Assembly (NCBI GenBank): GCA_034679345.1
Contig: JAXDAY010000018.1
Location: 1-64,000 of the forward strand
Direction of reading: 5' to 3'
Source of the DNA: JAXDAY01 sp034679345
GTDB taxonomy: Bacteria; Eisenbacteria; RBG-16-71-46; CAIMUX01; VGJL01
Length of the DNA stretch: 64,000 nt
Below, in pieces: positions 1-7,910 of the stretch (position 1 is its first letter; every line of letters starts with the position of its first letter). Both the position numbers and the translations under genes were made by a program. The notes below the pieces were generated by a model. It did not search any database. It was not told where the DNA came from and saw only the letters and a list, made by a program, of their open reading frames with translations.

Positions 1-2241
1 TACTGCGGCCACGGCTCGACGACGAGCTGGAGCTCGACCGGGTTCTCGAACACGCATGTGGCGGCGCTGCAGAACGACTGGATGCTGCCCTTCATCACGA
101 GCGTCGCCTGCGTGAACGGGCAGTTCAGCGGCTACACCTGCTTCGCCGAGGCGTGGATGCGCTCGACGCGAAACGGCAACCCGATCGGCGCGGTCGGCAC
201 CTACATGTCCTCGATCAACCAGACGTGGAATCCGCCGATGTGCGGCCAGGACGAGGTGGTCGATCTGCTCGTCGACGACGAGATGCGCAGCCTGGGCGGG
301 CTGTACTTCAACGGATCCTGCCAGATGATGGACGAGTACGGATCGGGCGGCGAGGACATGTTCCTCACGTGGCACATCTTCGGCGATCCATCCCTCATGG
401 TCCGGACGAAGACCCCAGAGGTGATGACCGTCCAGCACGACGGCTCGCTCCTCATCGGCCTCAGCGAGTATGCCGTGACCGTGCCCGGCGTGCCGAACGC
501 CCTTTGCGCCCTCTACGCGGACGGTGTGCTCTATGGCGCGGCCTACACGGACGGAGCCGGCATGGCCACGCTCGTCCTCGATCCGCCCCCCGCGACGCCG
601 ATGACCCTCACCCTCACGGTGACCGCCTACAACAAGATTCCGGTCGTGGAGCCGGTCGAGGTTCTGCCCCCCAGCGGTCCGTTCCTCACCTACGCCGGCC
701 ATGCGGTAGCGGACAGTACGGGAGGCGACTGCGACGGCCTCTGCGACTCGGGCGAGGCGGTCGAGATGGCGATCACCGTGCGCAACGTGGGCGTCGAAGC
801 GGCGACCGGAGTGACGGGCATCCTCACGGAAGAGGATCCGTATGTGGAGATCCAGCTCGCCTCGCAGGAGTTCGGGGACGTCCCGGCCGGCGAGGAAGCG
901 ACGAGCTTGGGCGCATTCGAGCTCAGCTTCGCGCCGGAGACGCCCGACGGGCACGCGGCGAGCATCCTCTTGACCCTGCATGCGAACGAAGGGGAGTGGG
1001 CGCGCTCCTTCGTGATTCCGGTGAACGCCCCGGTTCTCGCGTACGCAGGCCACGCGGTGGACGATGCCCCGCCCATCGGAAACGGCACCGGCTGGATCGG
1101 CGCAGGCGAAGTCGTCAACATCGCCCTCGAGCTCGCCAATGACGGCCACGGAAACGCGACCGAAGTGATCGCCACCCTGTTGGCCGACAATCCGCTCATC
1201 ACCATCCTCGATTCGACGGGAGAAGCGGCCGACATCCCGGCGGAGGGATCCGGTGATCTCTCACCCTTCCAGATCCTGGTGAGCCCCGAGTGTCCCGTCC
1301 CCGCAGTGATCCTCCTGCGCGCTAGTGTGACGGCGGCTTTCGGCTACGCGGGCGCCGTCGAGTTCCAGATCTCGATCGGCGGATTCGCGGACGACTGCGA
1401 AGCCGATCGCGGCTGGACGCGCGGCGCTGGCGGCGACGATGCGAGCTCAGGGACCTGGATTCTCGCCGATCCGATCGGGACGACATACAACGGCCAGATT
1501 CCGCAGCCGGAGGACGATCACACTGACGATCCGGGAAACGAGTGTTTCGTCACGGGCAACGGCTCCGTGGGAGGGACCGCGGGCGAGGCCGACGTGGATG
1601 GAGGCAAGACGACACTCCTCACGCCGGTCTTCGATCTGAGCCGTGTGACGGGCGCCACGGTGGAGTACTGGTTCTGGTACACGAACAACCTCGGCAACAA
1701 CCCGGGCGAGGACTTCTGGGACGTCGAGATCACCAGCGACGGACTGAGCTGGGTTTCGATTGAGCACACCACTGCGAGCACGAATGCCTGGGTCCAGCGC
1801 GCATTCGCCGTGCAGGACTACGTGCCGCTGGGCAATCGCGTCCAGCTCCGGTTCGTGGCGAGCGACGTCGTGGGCGCCGGCTCCCTCGTGGAGGCGCTCG
1901 TCGACGATTTCGTCCTCGTCGTGGCCGAGCCGACGATCGACGCTCCTGATCTGCCGGCGCGACTGGACTTCGCCATCGAGCGAATCGCCCCGAACCCGAC
2001 CCCGGGCGCCGCTGAGATTCGCTACAGCGTTCCGGCGGAGAGTCCTCTCAGCATCCGCGTCTACGACGTGTCGGGAAGAGTGGTCCGCTCGCTGGTCGAC
2101 GGAAGCCGTCCGGCCGGACAGCACCGGATCACCTGGGATCGACGAAACGATGCGGGTCATCCGGTCGGGTCGGGGATCTACTTCGTCAGGATGAAGACCG
2201 CCGGATTCGACGAGACCCGGACTCTCACAGTGCTTCGCTGA
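1..2241 (+). CDS. C25 (gingipain-like) cysteine peptidase, 5' truncated, with FlgD-like C-terminal tail
   Basis: The frame is open from base 1, so the gene begins upstream and only the last 746 residues are visible. Near the edge are Gly-His-Gly (His at 10-12) and Ser-Val-Ala-Cys-Val-Asn-Gly (Cys at 109-111), the catalytic His and Cys of peptidase family C25. After the catalytic part come an Ig-like domain (about 430-660), two CARDB/NEW3-like domains that both open with Tyr-Ala-Gly-His-Ala-Val (about 690-1020 and 1040-1370), a jelly-roll-like segment (about 1390-1930), and a FlgD-like tail from about 1980 with the pattern YDVSGRVVRSL and the ending TVLR. Family knowledge says such proteins are exported and cell-surface or secreted. 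The GTG at 58 is not a credible start because it lies between the two catalytic residues. A hairpin follows at 2267-2297. Confidence 0.85.
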   Translation, partial: YCGHGSTTSWSSTGFSNTHVAALQNDWMLPFITSVACVNGQFSGYTCFAEAWMRSTRNGNPIGAVGTYMSSINQTWNPPMCGQDEVVDLLVDDEMRSLGGLYFNGSCQMMDEYGSGGEDMFLTWHIFGDPSLMVRTKTPEVMTVQHDGSLLIGLSEYAVTVPGVPNALCALYADGVLYGAAYTDGAGMATLVLDPPPATPMTLTLTVTAYNKIPVVEPVEVLPPSGPFLTYAGHAVADSTGGDCDGLCDSGEAVEMAITVRNVGVEAATGVTGILTEEDPYVEIQLASQEFGDVPAGEEATSLGAFELSFAPETPDGHAASILLTLHANEGEWARSFVIPVNAPVLAYAGHAVDDAPPIGNGTGWIGAGEVVNIALELANDGHGNATEVIATLLADNPLITILDSTGEAADIPAEGSGDLSPFQILVSPECPVPAVILLRASVTAAFGYAGAVEFQISIGGFADDCEADRGWTRGAGGDDASSGTWILADPIGTTYNGQIPQPEDDHTDDPGNECFVTGNGSVGGTAGEADVDGGKTTLLTPVFDLSRVTGATVEYWFWYTNNLGNNPGEDFWDVEITSDGLSWVSIEHTTASTNAWVQRAFAVQDYVPLGNRVQLRFVASDVVGAGSLVEALVDDFVLVVAEPTIDAPDLPARLDFAIERIAPNPTPGAAEIRYSVPAESPLSIRVYDVSGRVVRSLVDGSRPAGQHRITWDRRNDAGHPVGSGIYFVRMKTAGFDETRTLTVLR

Positions 2242-2266
2242 TCGGTCCAGGAGACGGGCGATGCGA

Positions 2267-2297
2267 GAGGGGACGCGCGGGCGCCGCGCGTCCCCTC
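2267..2297. terminator. Bidirectional hairpin between convergent genes
   Basis: A perfect 14-bp inverted repeat (2267-2280 with 2284-2297) has a 3-base loop. It sits 25 bases after the C25 peptidase stop and 25 bases after the stop of the opposing sugar dehydrogenase. There is no T tract on either side, so it is a stem-only terminator or a 3'-end stabiliser. Confidence 0.6.
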
Positions 2298-2321
2298 GCT
2301 GCGCTCAGCGCCGTCGTGGCG

Positions 2322-3818
2322 CTATCGAAGAACTCGGACGGGGCGGCTTTGACTGCGTTCCCTGGAGGTCGCTCGAACAAAGTAGATGCCGTTCGCGACC
2401 GGCTGGCCGGCCTCGTCGCGCCCGTCCCAAACGATCGTGTGCCGTCCCGCAGAGATCGATCCACCCGCCAAGGAGCGGATCCTTCTGCCGGCCGGATCGA
2501 TCACGACAACCTCGATCGGGGAGGCGCGGTCGATCTCGAGATCGAGCCTCGTCTCGGAGCGAAAGGGGTTGGGCGAGGCGGGCTCGAGGCCGAATGTCCC
2601 GATCGCGCCCGATTCGTCGGCCGCGGCCGGATCGGGAATGATCTTGTAGATCTCGCCGGTGGATGTCGCCTTCCGGGCGGCGATGTAGAGCTCGCCGAAG
2701 CCGTCTTCTCCGAAGCCGGCGACGTCCGTGATCGAGAGGCCGCCTCCCGGCGCCAGCTCCGCGGTCCGCTCCGTGAACTCGGTCGGCACTCCCCCTACGA
2801 GCCGGAAAGACCAGATCTGGTCGCTGCAGAAGTCGGCGAAGAAGTAGGTCCCCGCGAGCCAGGGGATCGCCGATCCTCGGTAGACATAGCCGCCGGTGAT
2901 GGAGCAGCGGAAGGGCGTGCCGCCGTGGCTGTACTCGTGGACCGGAAGGATCAAGCTCCCGTCATTGCAGTCGCTCGGGGGGTTGAAGCAGTGGTTTCCC
3001 TCCATGCGGCGCCAGCCGTAGTTGCGGCCTCCCAACCCCGCCGGCTCGAAGTCGACCTCCTCCCAGTCGGCCTGTCCGACGTCGCCGATCCACATGTCGC
3101 CGGTCAAGGAGTCGAAGCTCCAGCGATAGGGGTTGCGATAGCCGATCGCCCAGATCTCGTCCAGGGGCGGATCGGGGCCGACGAACGGGTTGTCCGGCGG
3201 GATCGCGTAGGGGAAACCGCCGTCGACATCGATGCGGAGCATCTTGCCGAGGAGGATCTCGGGGTTCTGGGCGTAGTTGTTGGTGTCGCCCGCTCCACCG
3301 CCGTCTCCCATCCCGATGTAGAGGTAGCCGTCGACCGGGCTGAAAAGCAGGGTGCCGCCATTGTGGTTCTGCTGTGGCTGATCGATCGTCAGCAGCGTCG
3401 TCGCGCTCGCTGGATCCGCGACGTCGGGATCGGCCGAGACGGTGTAGCGCGCGATCACCGTGTCGTTCGCGAGATTGATGTAATTGATGTAGAAATAGCC
3501 GTTCGATTGGTAGTCGGGATGAAACGCCAGGCCGAGGAGGCCCCTTTCGTCGTTGCCGCTGATATCCGGCACGAGGGCGTCGATGTCGAGGAACGGGATG
3601 CCGAGCACGTTTCCGTCCTCCAGGATCTTGATGATCCCTCTCTGCTCGACGATGAACAGACGGGGATCGCCCTGGGGGGCGGTGACGAAGATCGGCCGGT
3701 TGAGCCCCGATGCCACGCGGATCGTATTGAGCTCGGCCGCGCCGCAGGGCGACGGCCCGGCGCAAGCGAGGAGGCAGAGGAGAGCGACCGGGTGCAGGTA
3801 TCTATGGTTTTTCGTCAT
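2322..3818 (-). CDS. PQQ-dependent sugar dehydrogenase (glucose/sorbosone dehydrogenase family), exported, FlgD-like tail
   Basis: A 498-residue protein. I place the start at ATG 3818 because GGAGG lies 6 bases upstream; an upstream start at 4052 would put an unrelated stretch before the signal peptide. The first 28 residues are a signal peptide ending in a small-residue/Cys-rich segment. The body is a six-bladed beta-propeller of the GSDH family: the strand RLFIVEQRGIIKILEDG, then GLLGLAFHPDY, then NHNGGTLLFSPVDGYLYIGMGDGG and WAIGYRNPYRWSFD. It probably oxidises an aldose or polyol in the periplasm or outside the cell using PQQ; the substrate is unknown. Residues from about 410 form a FlgD-like tail ending RVLR. 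It is transcribed divergently from the di-heme peroxidase. Confidence 0.88.
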   Translation of the reverse strand: MTKNHRYLHPVALLCLLACAGPSPCGAAELNTIRVASGLNRPIFVTAPQGDPRLFIVEQRGIIKILEDGNVLGIPFLDIDALVPDISGNDERGLLGLAFHPDYQSNGYFYINYINLANDTVIARYTVSADPDVADPASATTLLTIDQPQQNHNGGTLLFSPVDGYLYIGMGDGGGAGDTNNYAQNPEILLGKMLRIDVDGGFPYAIPPDNPFVGPDPPLDEIWAIGYRNPYRWSFDSLTGDMWIGDVGQADWEEVDFEPAGLGGRNYGWRRMEGNHCFNPPSDCNDGSLILPVHEYSHGGTPFRCSITGGYVYRGSAIPWLAGTYFFADFCSDQIWSFRLVGGVPTEFTERTAELAPGGGLSITDVAGFGEDGFGELYIAARKATSTGEIYKIIPDPAAADESGAIGTFGLEPASPNPFRSETRLDLEIDRASPIEVVVIDPAGRRIRSLAGGSISAGRHTIVWDGRDEAGQPVANGIYFVRATSRERSQSRPVRVLR

Positions 3819-4055
3819 CACTATCCTCCGGAGGGGGATCGGACCGGGACCATTCCCGGTCCGCAGTGGGACCCGCGAGTGTATCAGACGAGGATCGCGG
3901 CTCCCTCGAGCGGGCTTCGCGTTCGTCCGGCTCCCCATGAAAGCTCCCAAGGATTCGACCGCTCTGCCCCGAAACGCGGGTTCAACGGCCCCAGAGGTGG
4001 ATCCGAACGGCTCCACGCGCCTCCAGGGCTTCGAGTCGAATGAACAATTCATCTA

Positions 4056-4084
4056 ATGACATTCTTATTTAGATCGGGTACATT
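4056..4084 (+). promoter_or_regulatory. Candidate promoter of the di-heme peroxidase gene
   Basis: ATGACA at 4056-4061 and TACATT at 4079-4084 are separated by 17 bases, in the only AT-rich stretch of the 331-base divergent gap 3819-4149. The half-repeats ATCTAAT (4051-4057) and ATTTAGAT (4067-4074) overlap it and could bind a regulator. I see nothing else gene-like in the gap. Confidence 0.35.
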
Positions 4085-4149
4085 CTAATCCGCTCCGGCC
4101 GGAGATCCAGCCGGAAGAGGGGAAGCTCCGAACAGCAACAGGAGGGAAT

Positions 4150-5586
4150 ATGCGGCTTTCAGTCTGTGCCCTCATCATCGCGATGGCGGCCGCGCTGTGC
4201 GCGGCAGCGGGAGCCCGTGACCTGACACCGATCGAGGATCTCGGCAAGCTGCTCTTCTTTGACACGAACCTCTCCACGCCGCCCGGGCAATCATGCGCGG
4301 CCTGTCACGCGCCCGAGACGGCATTCGCAGGACCCGATTCGGAGATCAACGCGCACGGCGCCGTTTATCACGGAGCCGTCCATGTCCGCTTCGGGAATCG
4401 GAAACCGCCGACTTCCGCCTATGCCACCTTCAGTCCGGACTTCCACTACGACGAGATCGAAGGGCTCTATGTCGGGGGTATGTTCTGGGACGGTCGCGCC
4501 TTGAACGTCGTCGAACAGGCGAAGGGCCCGTTCCTGAATCGCCTCGAGCAGAACAACCCGAACAAGAAGGTCGTCGTCACGAAGGTCGCCCACTCCGATT
4601 ACGCCGACTTGTTCCAGGAGGTGTTCGGCTACGGATCTCTCATGGATGTGGAGACGGCGTACAACTACATCGCCGAGGCGATCGCGGCCTACGAGGGTTC
4701 CCCGGAGGTCAACCGGTTCACCTCGAAGTACGACGCCTACCTGGCGGGCCAGGCTGAGCTGACCGAGCAGGAGCTTCGCGGGCTCGCTCTCTACGAGGGA
4801 CCGGCCATGTGCGCCGCCTGCCACCCGAGCCAGCCGGGCATGGGTGGGGAACCGCCTCTATTCACCGACTTCACCTACGACAACCTCGGAGTGCCCAAGA
4901 ACCTCGAGAATCCCTGGTACGACATGCCGCCGGGGTTCAACCCCGATCAGGAGGAGTGGATCGACCTCGGGCTTGGCGGAGTCCTGGGGCTTGCCGAGGA
5001 GATGGGGAAAATGAAGGTCCCCACGCTCCGCAATGTCGGAATGCGGCCATACGAGGGCTTCGTCCAGGCGTACATGCACAATGGATTCGCGAAGAGCCTC
5101 CACGAGGTGGTCGACTTCTACAACACGCGGGATCTCGGTGGATGGCCTCCTCCGGAGTACCCGGAGAATGTCAATACCGACGAGCTCGGAAATCTCGGGC
5201 TCTCCGATCAGGATGTGGACGACATCGTCGCGTTCCTGATGACCCTGACCGATGGCTACACCGATGAGCCCCTCGCTCCGAGACTTCCCGTGCTGCACGC
5301 CGCGGCGCCCTTGCGGATTGACGGCGAAGTATTTCCGAATCCGTTCCACGGCTCCGCGGAGATCCGATTGACATCCACGATCGGCGATCGAGTCAACGTC
5401 ACGGTGCACGATCCATCGGGCCGTCGGGTCCGCACTCTGGCGGAAGGCGAACGGCTCGCCGCCGGGAGCACCCTCGTCTGGGACGGGCGGACCGACGGCG
5501 GGTCAACCGCCCCTGCCGGCGTCTACTTCCTGCGTGTGCTCGATGGCACCCAGGCGGCGACGCTGCGAGTGCTGCGGCTGCGCTGA
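4150..5586 (+). CDS. Di-heme cytochrome c peroxidase/MauG-family protein, exported, FlgD-like tail
   Basis: 478 residues with an AGGAGG-type ribosome site just before ATG 4150. Residues 1-23 are a signal peptide. Two c-type heme motifs Cys-Ala-Ala-Cys-His are at residues 49-53 and 221-225, as in bacterial di-heme peroxidases and MauG-like enzymes. A Met-rich stretch around residues 285-310 (KMKVPTLRNVGMRPYEGF) holds likely distal ligands. The family reduces hydrogen peroxide or performs electron-hole oxidations in the periplasm. The last 85 residues are a FlgD-like sandwich (VHDPSGRRVRTL, then GVYFLRVL) ending RLR, which is unusual for this family. It appears monocistronic, with a hairpin at 5614-5639. 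Confidence 0.9.
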   Translation: MRLSVCALIIAMAAALCAAAGARDLTPIEDLGKLLFFDTNLSTPPGQSCAACHAPETAFAGPDSEINAHGAVYHGAVHVRFGNRKPPTSAYATFSPDFHYDEIEGLYVGGMFWDGRALNVVEQAKGPFLNRLEQNNPNKKVVVTKVAHSDYADLFQEVFGYGSLMDVETAYNYIAEAIAAYEGSPEVNRFTSKYDAYLAGQAELTEQELRGLALYEGPAMCAACHPSQPGMGGEPPLFTDFTYDNLGVPKNLENPWYDMPPGFNPDQEEWIDLGLGGVLGLAEEMGKMKVPTLRNVGMRPYEGFVQAYMHNGFAKSLHEVVDFYNTRDLGGWPPPEYPENVNTDELGNLGLSDQDVDDIVAFLMTLTDGYTDEPLAPRLPVLHAAAPLRIDGEVFPNPFHGSAEIRLTSTIGDRVNVTVHDPSGRRVRTLAEGERLAAGSTLVWDGRTDGGSTAPAGVYFLRVLDGTQAATLRVLRLR

Positions 5587-5613
5587 GGATCGAGTTCCTC
5601 CTGCGAGTTGCGG

Positions 5614-5639
5614 GGGCGCGGGAGCTTGCTCTCGCGCCC
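5614..5639 (+). terminator. Hairpin after the di-heme peroxidase gene
   Basis: Arms 5614-5625 and 5628-5639 pair over 12 positions with one G-U wobble. It lies 28 bases after the stop and before the lpdA promoter. No T tract follows. Confidence 0.5.
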
Positions 5640-5727
5640 TCGTCGCATCGCGATGGAGATCTCCTGATCGGCGTGATGCGGGTTCGTTCGATCTTGGCCC
5701 CCCTGAGAAGCGACGCAGCCGAATCGG

Positions 5728-5756
5728 TTGCCGCCCTCCATCCCGGCTGCTAATCT
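5728..5756 (+). promoter_or_regulatory. Candidate promoter of the lpdA-lipB-E1-E2-lipA operon
   Basis: TTGCCG at 5728-5733 and TAATCT at 5751-5756 with a 17-base spacer, 75 bases before the lpdA start. The -10 is identical to that proposed for lexA. No operator is evident. Confidence 0.4.
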
Positions 5757-5830
5757 AGCCAGTTGCTGGCGTTTGACGCCCAGGCCCGGCGGGGGCCGGC
5801 ATTTCGTGACAGGGCAATCGGGAGGATTCG

Positions 5831-7225
5831 ATGGCCGCGAGTGGCGCAAGGAACTATGACCTGGTCGTGATCGGCAGCGGGCCGGGCGGGTATACGGCCG
5901 CGATCCGGGCCTCCCAGCTGGGGATGAAGGCGGCGATCGTCGAGCAGGCGGAGTTGGGCGGCGTCTGCCTCAACTGGGGCTGCATCCCGACGAAGGCGCT
6001 GCTGCGTTCGGCGGAGCTCTTCGAAGTGATGCAGCGCGCGGCCGAATACGGCCTGAGCGCGGGGCAGGCGGGGTACGACTGGAAGCGGGTCATCCAGCGA
6101 AGCCGCCAGGTCGCGGATCGGATGAACAAGGGCGTCGCCTTTCTGATGAAGAAGAATGGCATCGATGTGATCCCGCGGCGCGGCAAGCTGGGGGAGAAGG
6201 CGGGCGATGTGATCGCGGGCGACGAGCCGCTCCAGGCTCGCAACGTGATGATCGCGACCGGCGGCAGGCCGCGGATGATTCCCGGCATCGCCGTCGACGG
6301 CGAGCGGATCATCACCTCGCGCGAGGCGCTGGTCCTCTCCGAGCGTCCCGACAGGATCCTGATCGTCGGGGCCGGGGCGATCGGAGTCGAGTTCGCATAC
6401 TTCTTCGCCTCCTTCGGAACGAAAGTGACGCTGGTGGAGATGCTGCCCCGCCTGCTGCCGATCGAGGACGAGGAGATCTCGAAGGAGCTCGAGCGATCCT
6501 TCTCGAGGAAGGGGATGGCGATCCGCACGTCGACCAAGGTCTCCTCCCTCGCGCGGGATGGAGACCTCGTGCGCGCCGTCCTTGCGGGCCCGAAGGGTGA
6601 GGAGACGATCGAGGCGGACGTCGCCCTGATCGCCATCGGGGTTCAGGGGAATGTGGAGGACGCGGGTCTCGAGGCGGCGAAGGTCCACCATGAGAAAGGC
6701 TTCATCCAGGTCGACGGACAGATGCGCACGAGCACGCCCGGCGTCGTGGCGATCGGAGACGTGGTCGGCCCTCCGCTTCTCGCCCACGTCGCCTCCGCCG
6801 AGGGAATCGTCGCCGTCGAATCGCTCGCCGGCCGCAACCGCGGCGCGATCGACTATCGAAAGATCCCCGGCTGCACCTACTGCCATCCCCAGGTCGCCAG
6901 CGTGGGGCTCACCGAGGCGGCCGCGCGCGAGCAGGGGCACGAGATCAAGATCGGCCGGTTTCCCATGCGCGCGCTCGGCAAGGCGGTCGCCGCGGGGGCG
7001 ACGGAAGGCTTCGCGAAAGTCGTCCTCGACGCCAAGTACGGCGAGATCCTGGGCGTCCATATGATCGGCGCCGAAGTGACCGAGGTGATCGCCGAGGCCT
7101 CCCTCGCCCTCTCGGGCGAGGCAACCGCTTCGACGATCCTTTCGACCGTCCATGCCCATCCCACCATGGCCGAGTCGATTCTGGAGGCCACGGCGAATGC
7201 CCTTGGCGAGTCGATCAACATCTGA
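5831..7225 (+). CDS. lpdA: Dihydrolipoyl dehydrogenase (E3)
   Basis: 464 residues, the usual length. GGAGG at 5821-5825 precedes the ATG. The N-terminal FAD motif is VVIGSGPGGYTAA, the redox-active disulfide is Cys46/Cys51 in GGVCLNWGCIP, the NAD-binding motif is ILIVGAGAIGVEFAYFFASFG, and the C-terminal active-site His-Glu pair is in HAHPTMAES (about His443 and Glu448). It reoxidises the dihydrolipoyl group of the E2 subunit to make NADH in the cytoplasm. It heads a run of same-strand genes (lipB, E1, E2, lipA), so its partner complex is almost certainly the one encoded next to it, although E3 may be shared with other complexes. Confidence 0.97.
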   Translation: MAASGARNYDLVVIGSGPGGYTAAIRASQLGMKAAIVEQAELGGVCLNWGCIPTKALLRSAELFEVMQRAAEYGLSAGQAGYDWKRVIQRSRQVADRMNKGVAFLMKKNGIDVIPRRGKLGEKAGDVIAGDEPLQARNVMIATGGRPRMIPGIAVDGERIITSREALVLSERPDRILIVGAGAIGVEFAYFFASFGTKVTLVEMLPRLLPIEDEEISKELERSFSRKGMAIRTSTKVSSLARDGDLVRAVLAGPKGEETIEADVALIAIGVQGNVEDAGLEAAKVHHEKGFIQVDGQMRTSTPGVVAIGDVVGPPLLAHVASAEGIVAVESLAGRNRGAIDYRKIPGCTYCHPQVASVGLTEAAAREQGHEIKIGRFPMRALGKAVAAGATEGFAKVVLDAKYGEILGVHMIGAEVTEVIAEASLALSGEATASTILSTVHAHPTMAESILEATANALGESINI

Positions 7226-7244
7226 GGCCCGCACCCTCGCCCCG

Positions 7245-7910
7245 ATGCGGGTGATCCCGCTCGCTGGCGCGCGGCCTTACGGCGCCGTCTGGGAGCTGCA
7301 GAGGCGGATCCACGCCGAGCGGATCGCGGGTGGCTGCCCCGACACGCTCCTGTTGCTCGAGCACGAGCCCGTGGTCACGGTGGGACGAAACGGCAGCGAT
7401 GCGAACCTCCTCCTGCCCGAGCCGCTCCTGCGGGCGCGCGGGATCGACCTCGTCCGCACCGATCGCGGCGGCGACGTGACCTACCATGGTCCGGGGCAGC
7501 TGATCGGCTACCCGATCATTGACCTGAAGGGCCTGCACAACGACGTCCATCGTTTCTTGCGCGAGATCGAGGAGGCGATCATCCGAACCGTGGCCCGATG
7601 GGGGATCGCCGCGGGACGCAACCCGGGCAAGACCGGGGTCTGGGTGGGAGATGAGAAGCTCGCCTCGATCGGGCTCAAGGCGAGCCACTGGGTGACGATG
7701 CACGGCTTCGCGCTCAACGTGACGACAGATCTGTCGGCTTTCGATGTGATCGTTCCCTGCGGCATCGCAGGTTGCCGGATGACCTCGATCGAGCGGCTAT
7801 GCGGCCGCGCGATCGCGATGCGGGAGGTGGGGGAGGCGATCGTCGAGGAGCTTGCCCGGCTCTGGCTCCGCCGCCCCGCCTGGGAAGAGTGGGACGGATG
7901 GCGAAGGTGA
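7245..7910 (+). CDS. lipB: Lipoyl(octanoyl) transferase
   Basis: 221 residues from ATG 7245, 19 bases after lpdA; an upstream in-frame ATG at 7152 would add residues unlike LipB and overlap lpdA. It moves octanoyl from acyl carrier protein to lipoyl domains. Visible motifs: LLLEHEPVVTVGRNG, the signature RGGDVTYHGPGQLIGYP, the Lys region GVWVGDEKLASIGLK, and the catalytic Cys in PCGIAGCRMTSIE. Next to the E2 and lipA genes it completes endogenous lipoylation. It overlaps the E1 start by 13 bases, suggesting translational coupling. Confidence 0.96.
   Translation: MRVIPLAGARPYGAVWELQRRIHAERIAGGCPDTLLLLEHEPVVTVGRNGSDANLLLPEPLLRARGIDLVRTDRGGDVTYHGPGQLIGYPIIDLKGLHNDVHRFLREIEEAIIRTVARWGIAAGRNPGKTGVWVGDEKLASIGLKASHWVTMHGFALNVTTDLSAFDVIVPCGIAGCRMTSIERLCGRAIAMREVGEAIVEELARLWLRRPAWEEWDGWRR

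Noticed and set aside
2316..4043. 575-residue plus-strand frame opposite the sugar dehydrogenase
   Set aside because: High GC at third positions leaves long antisense frames; the minus strand carries the conserved GSDH propeller and a good ribosome site.
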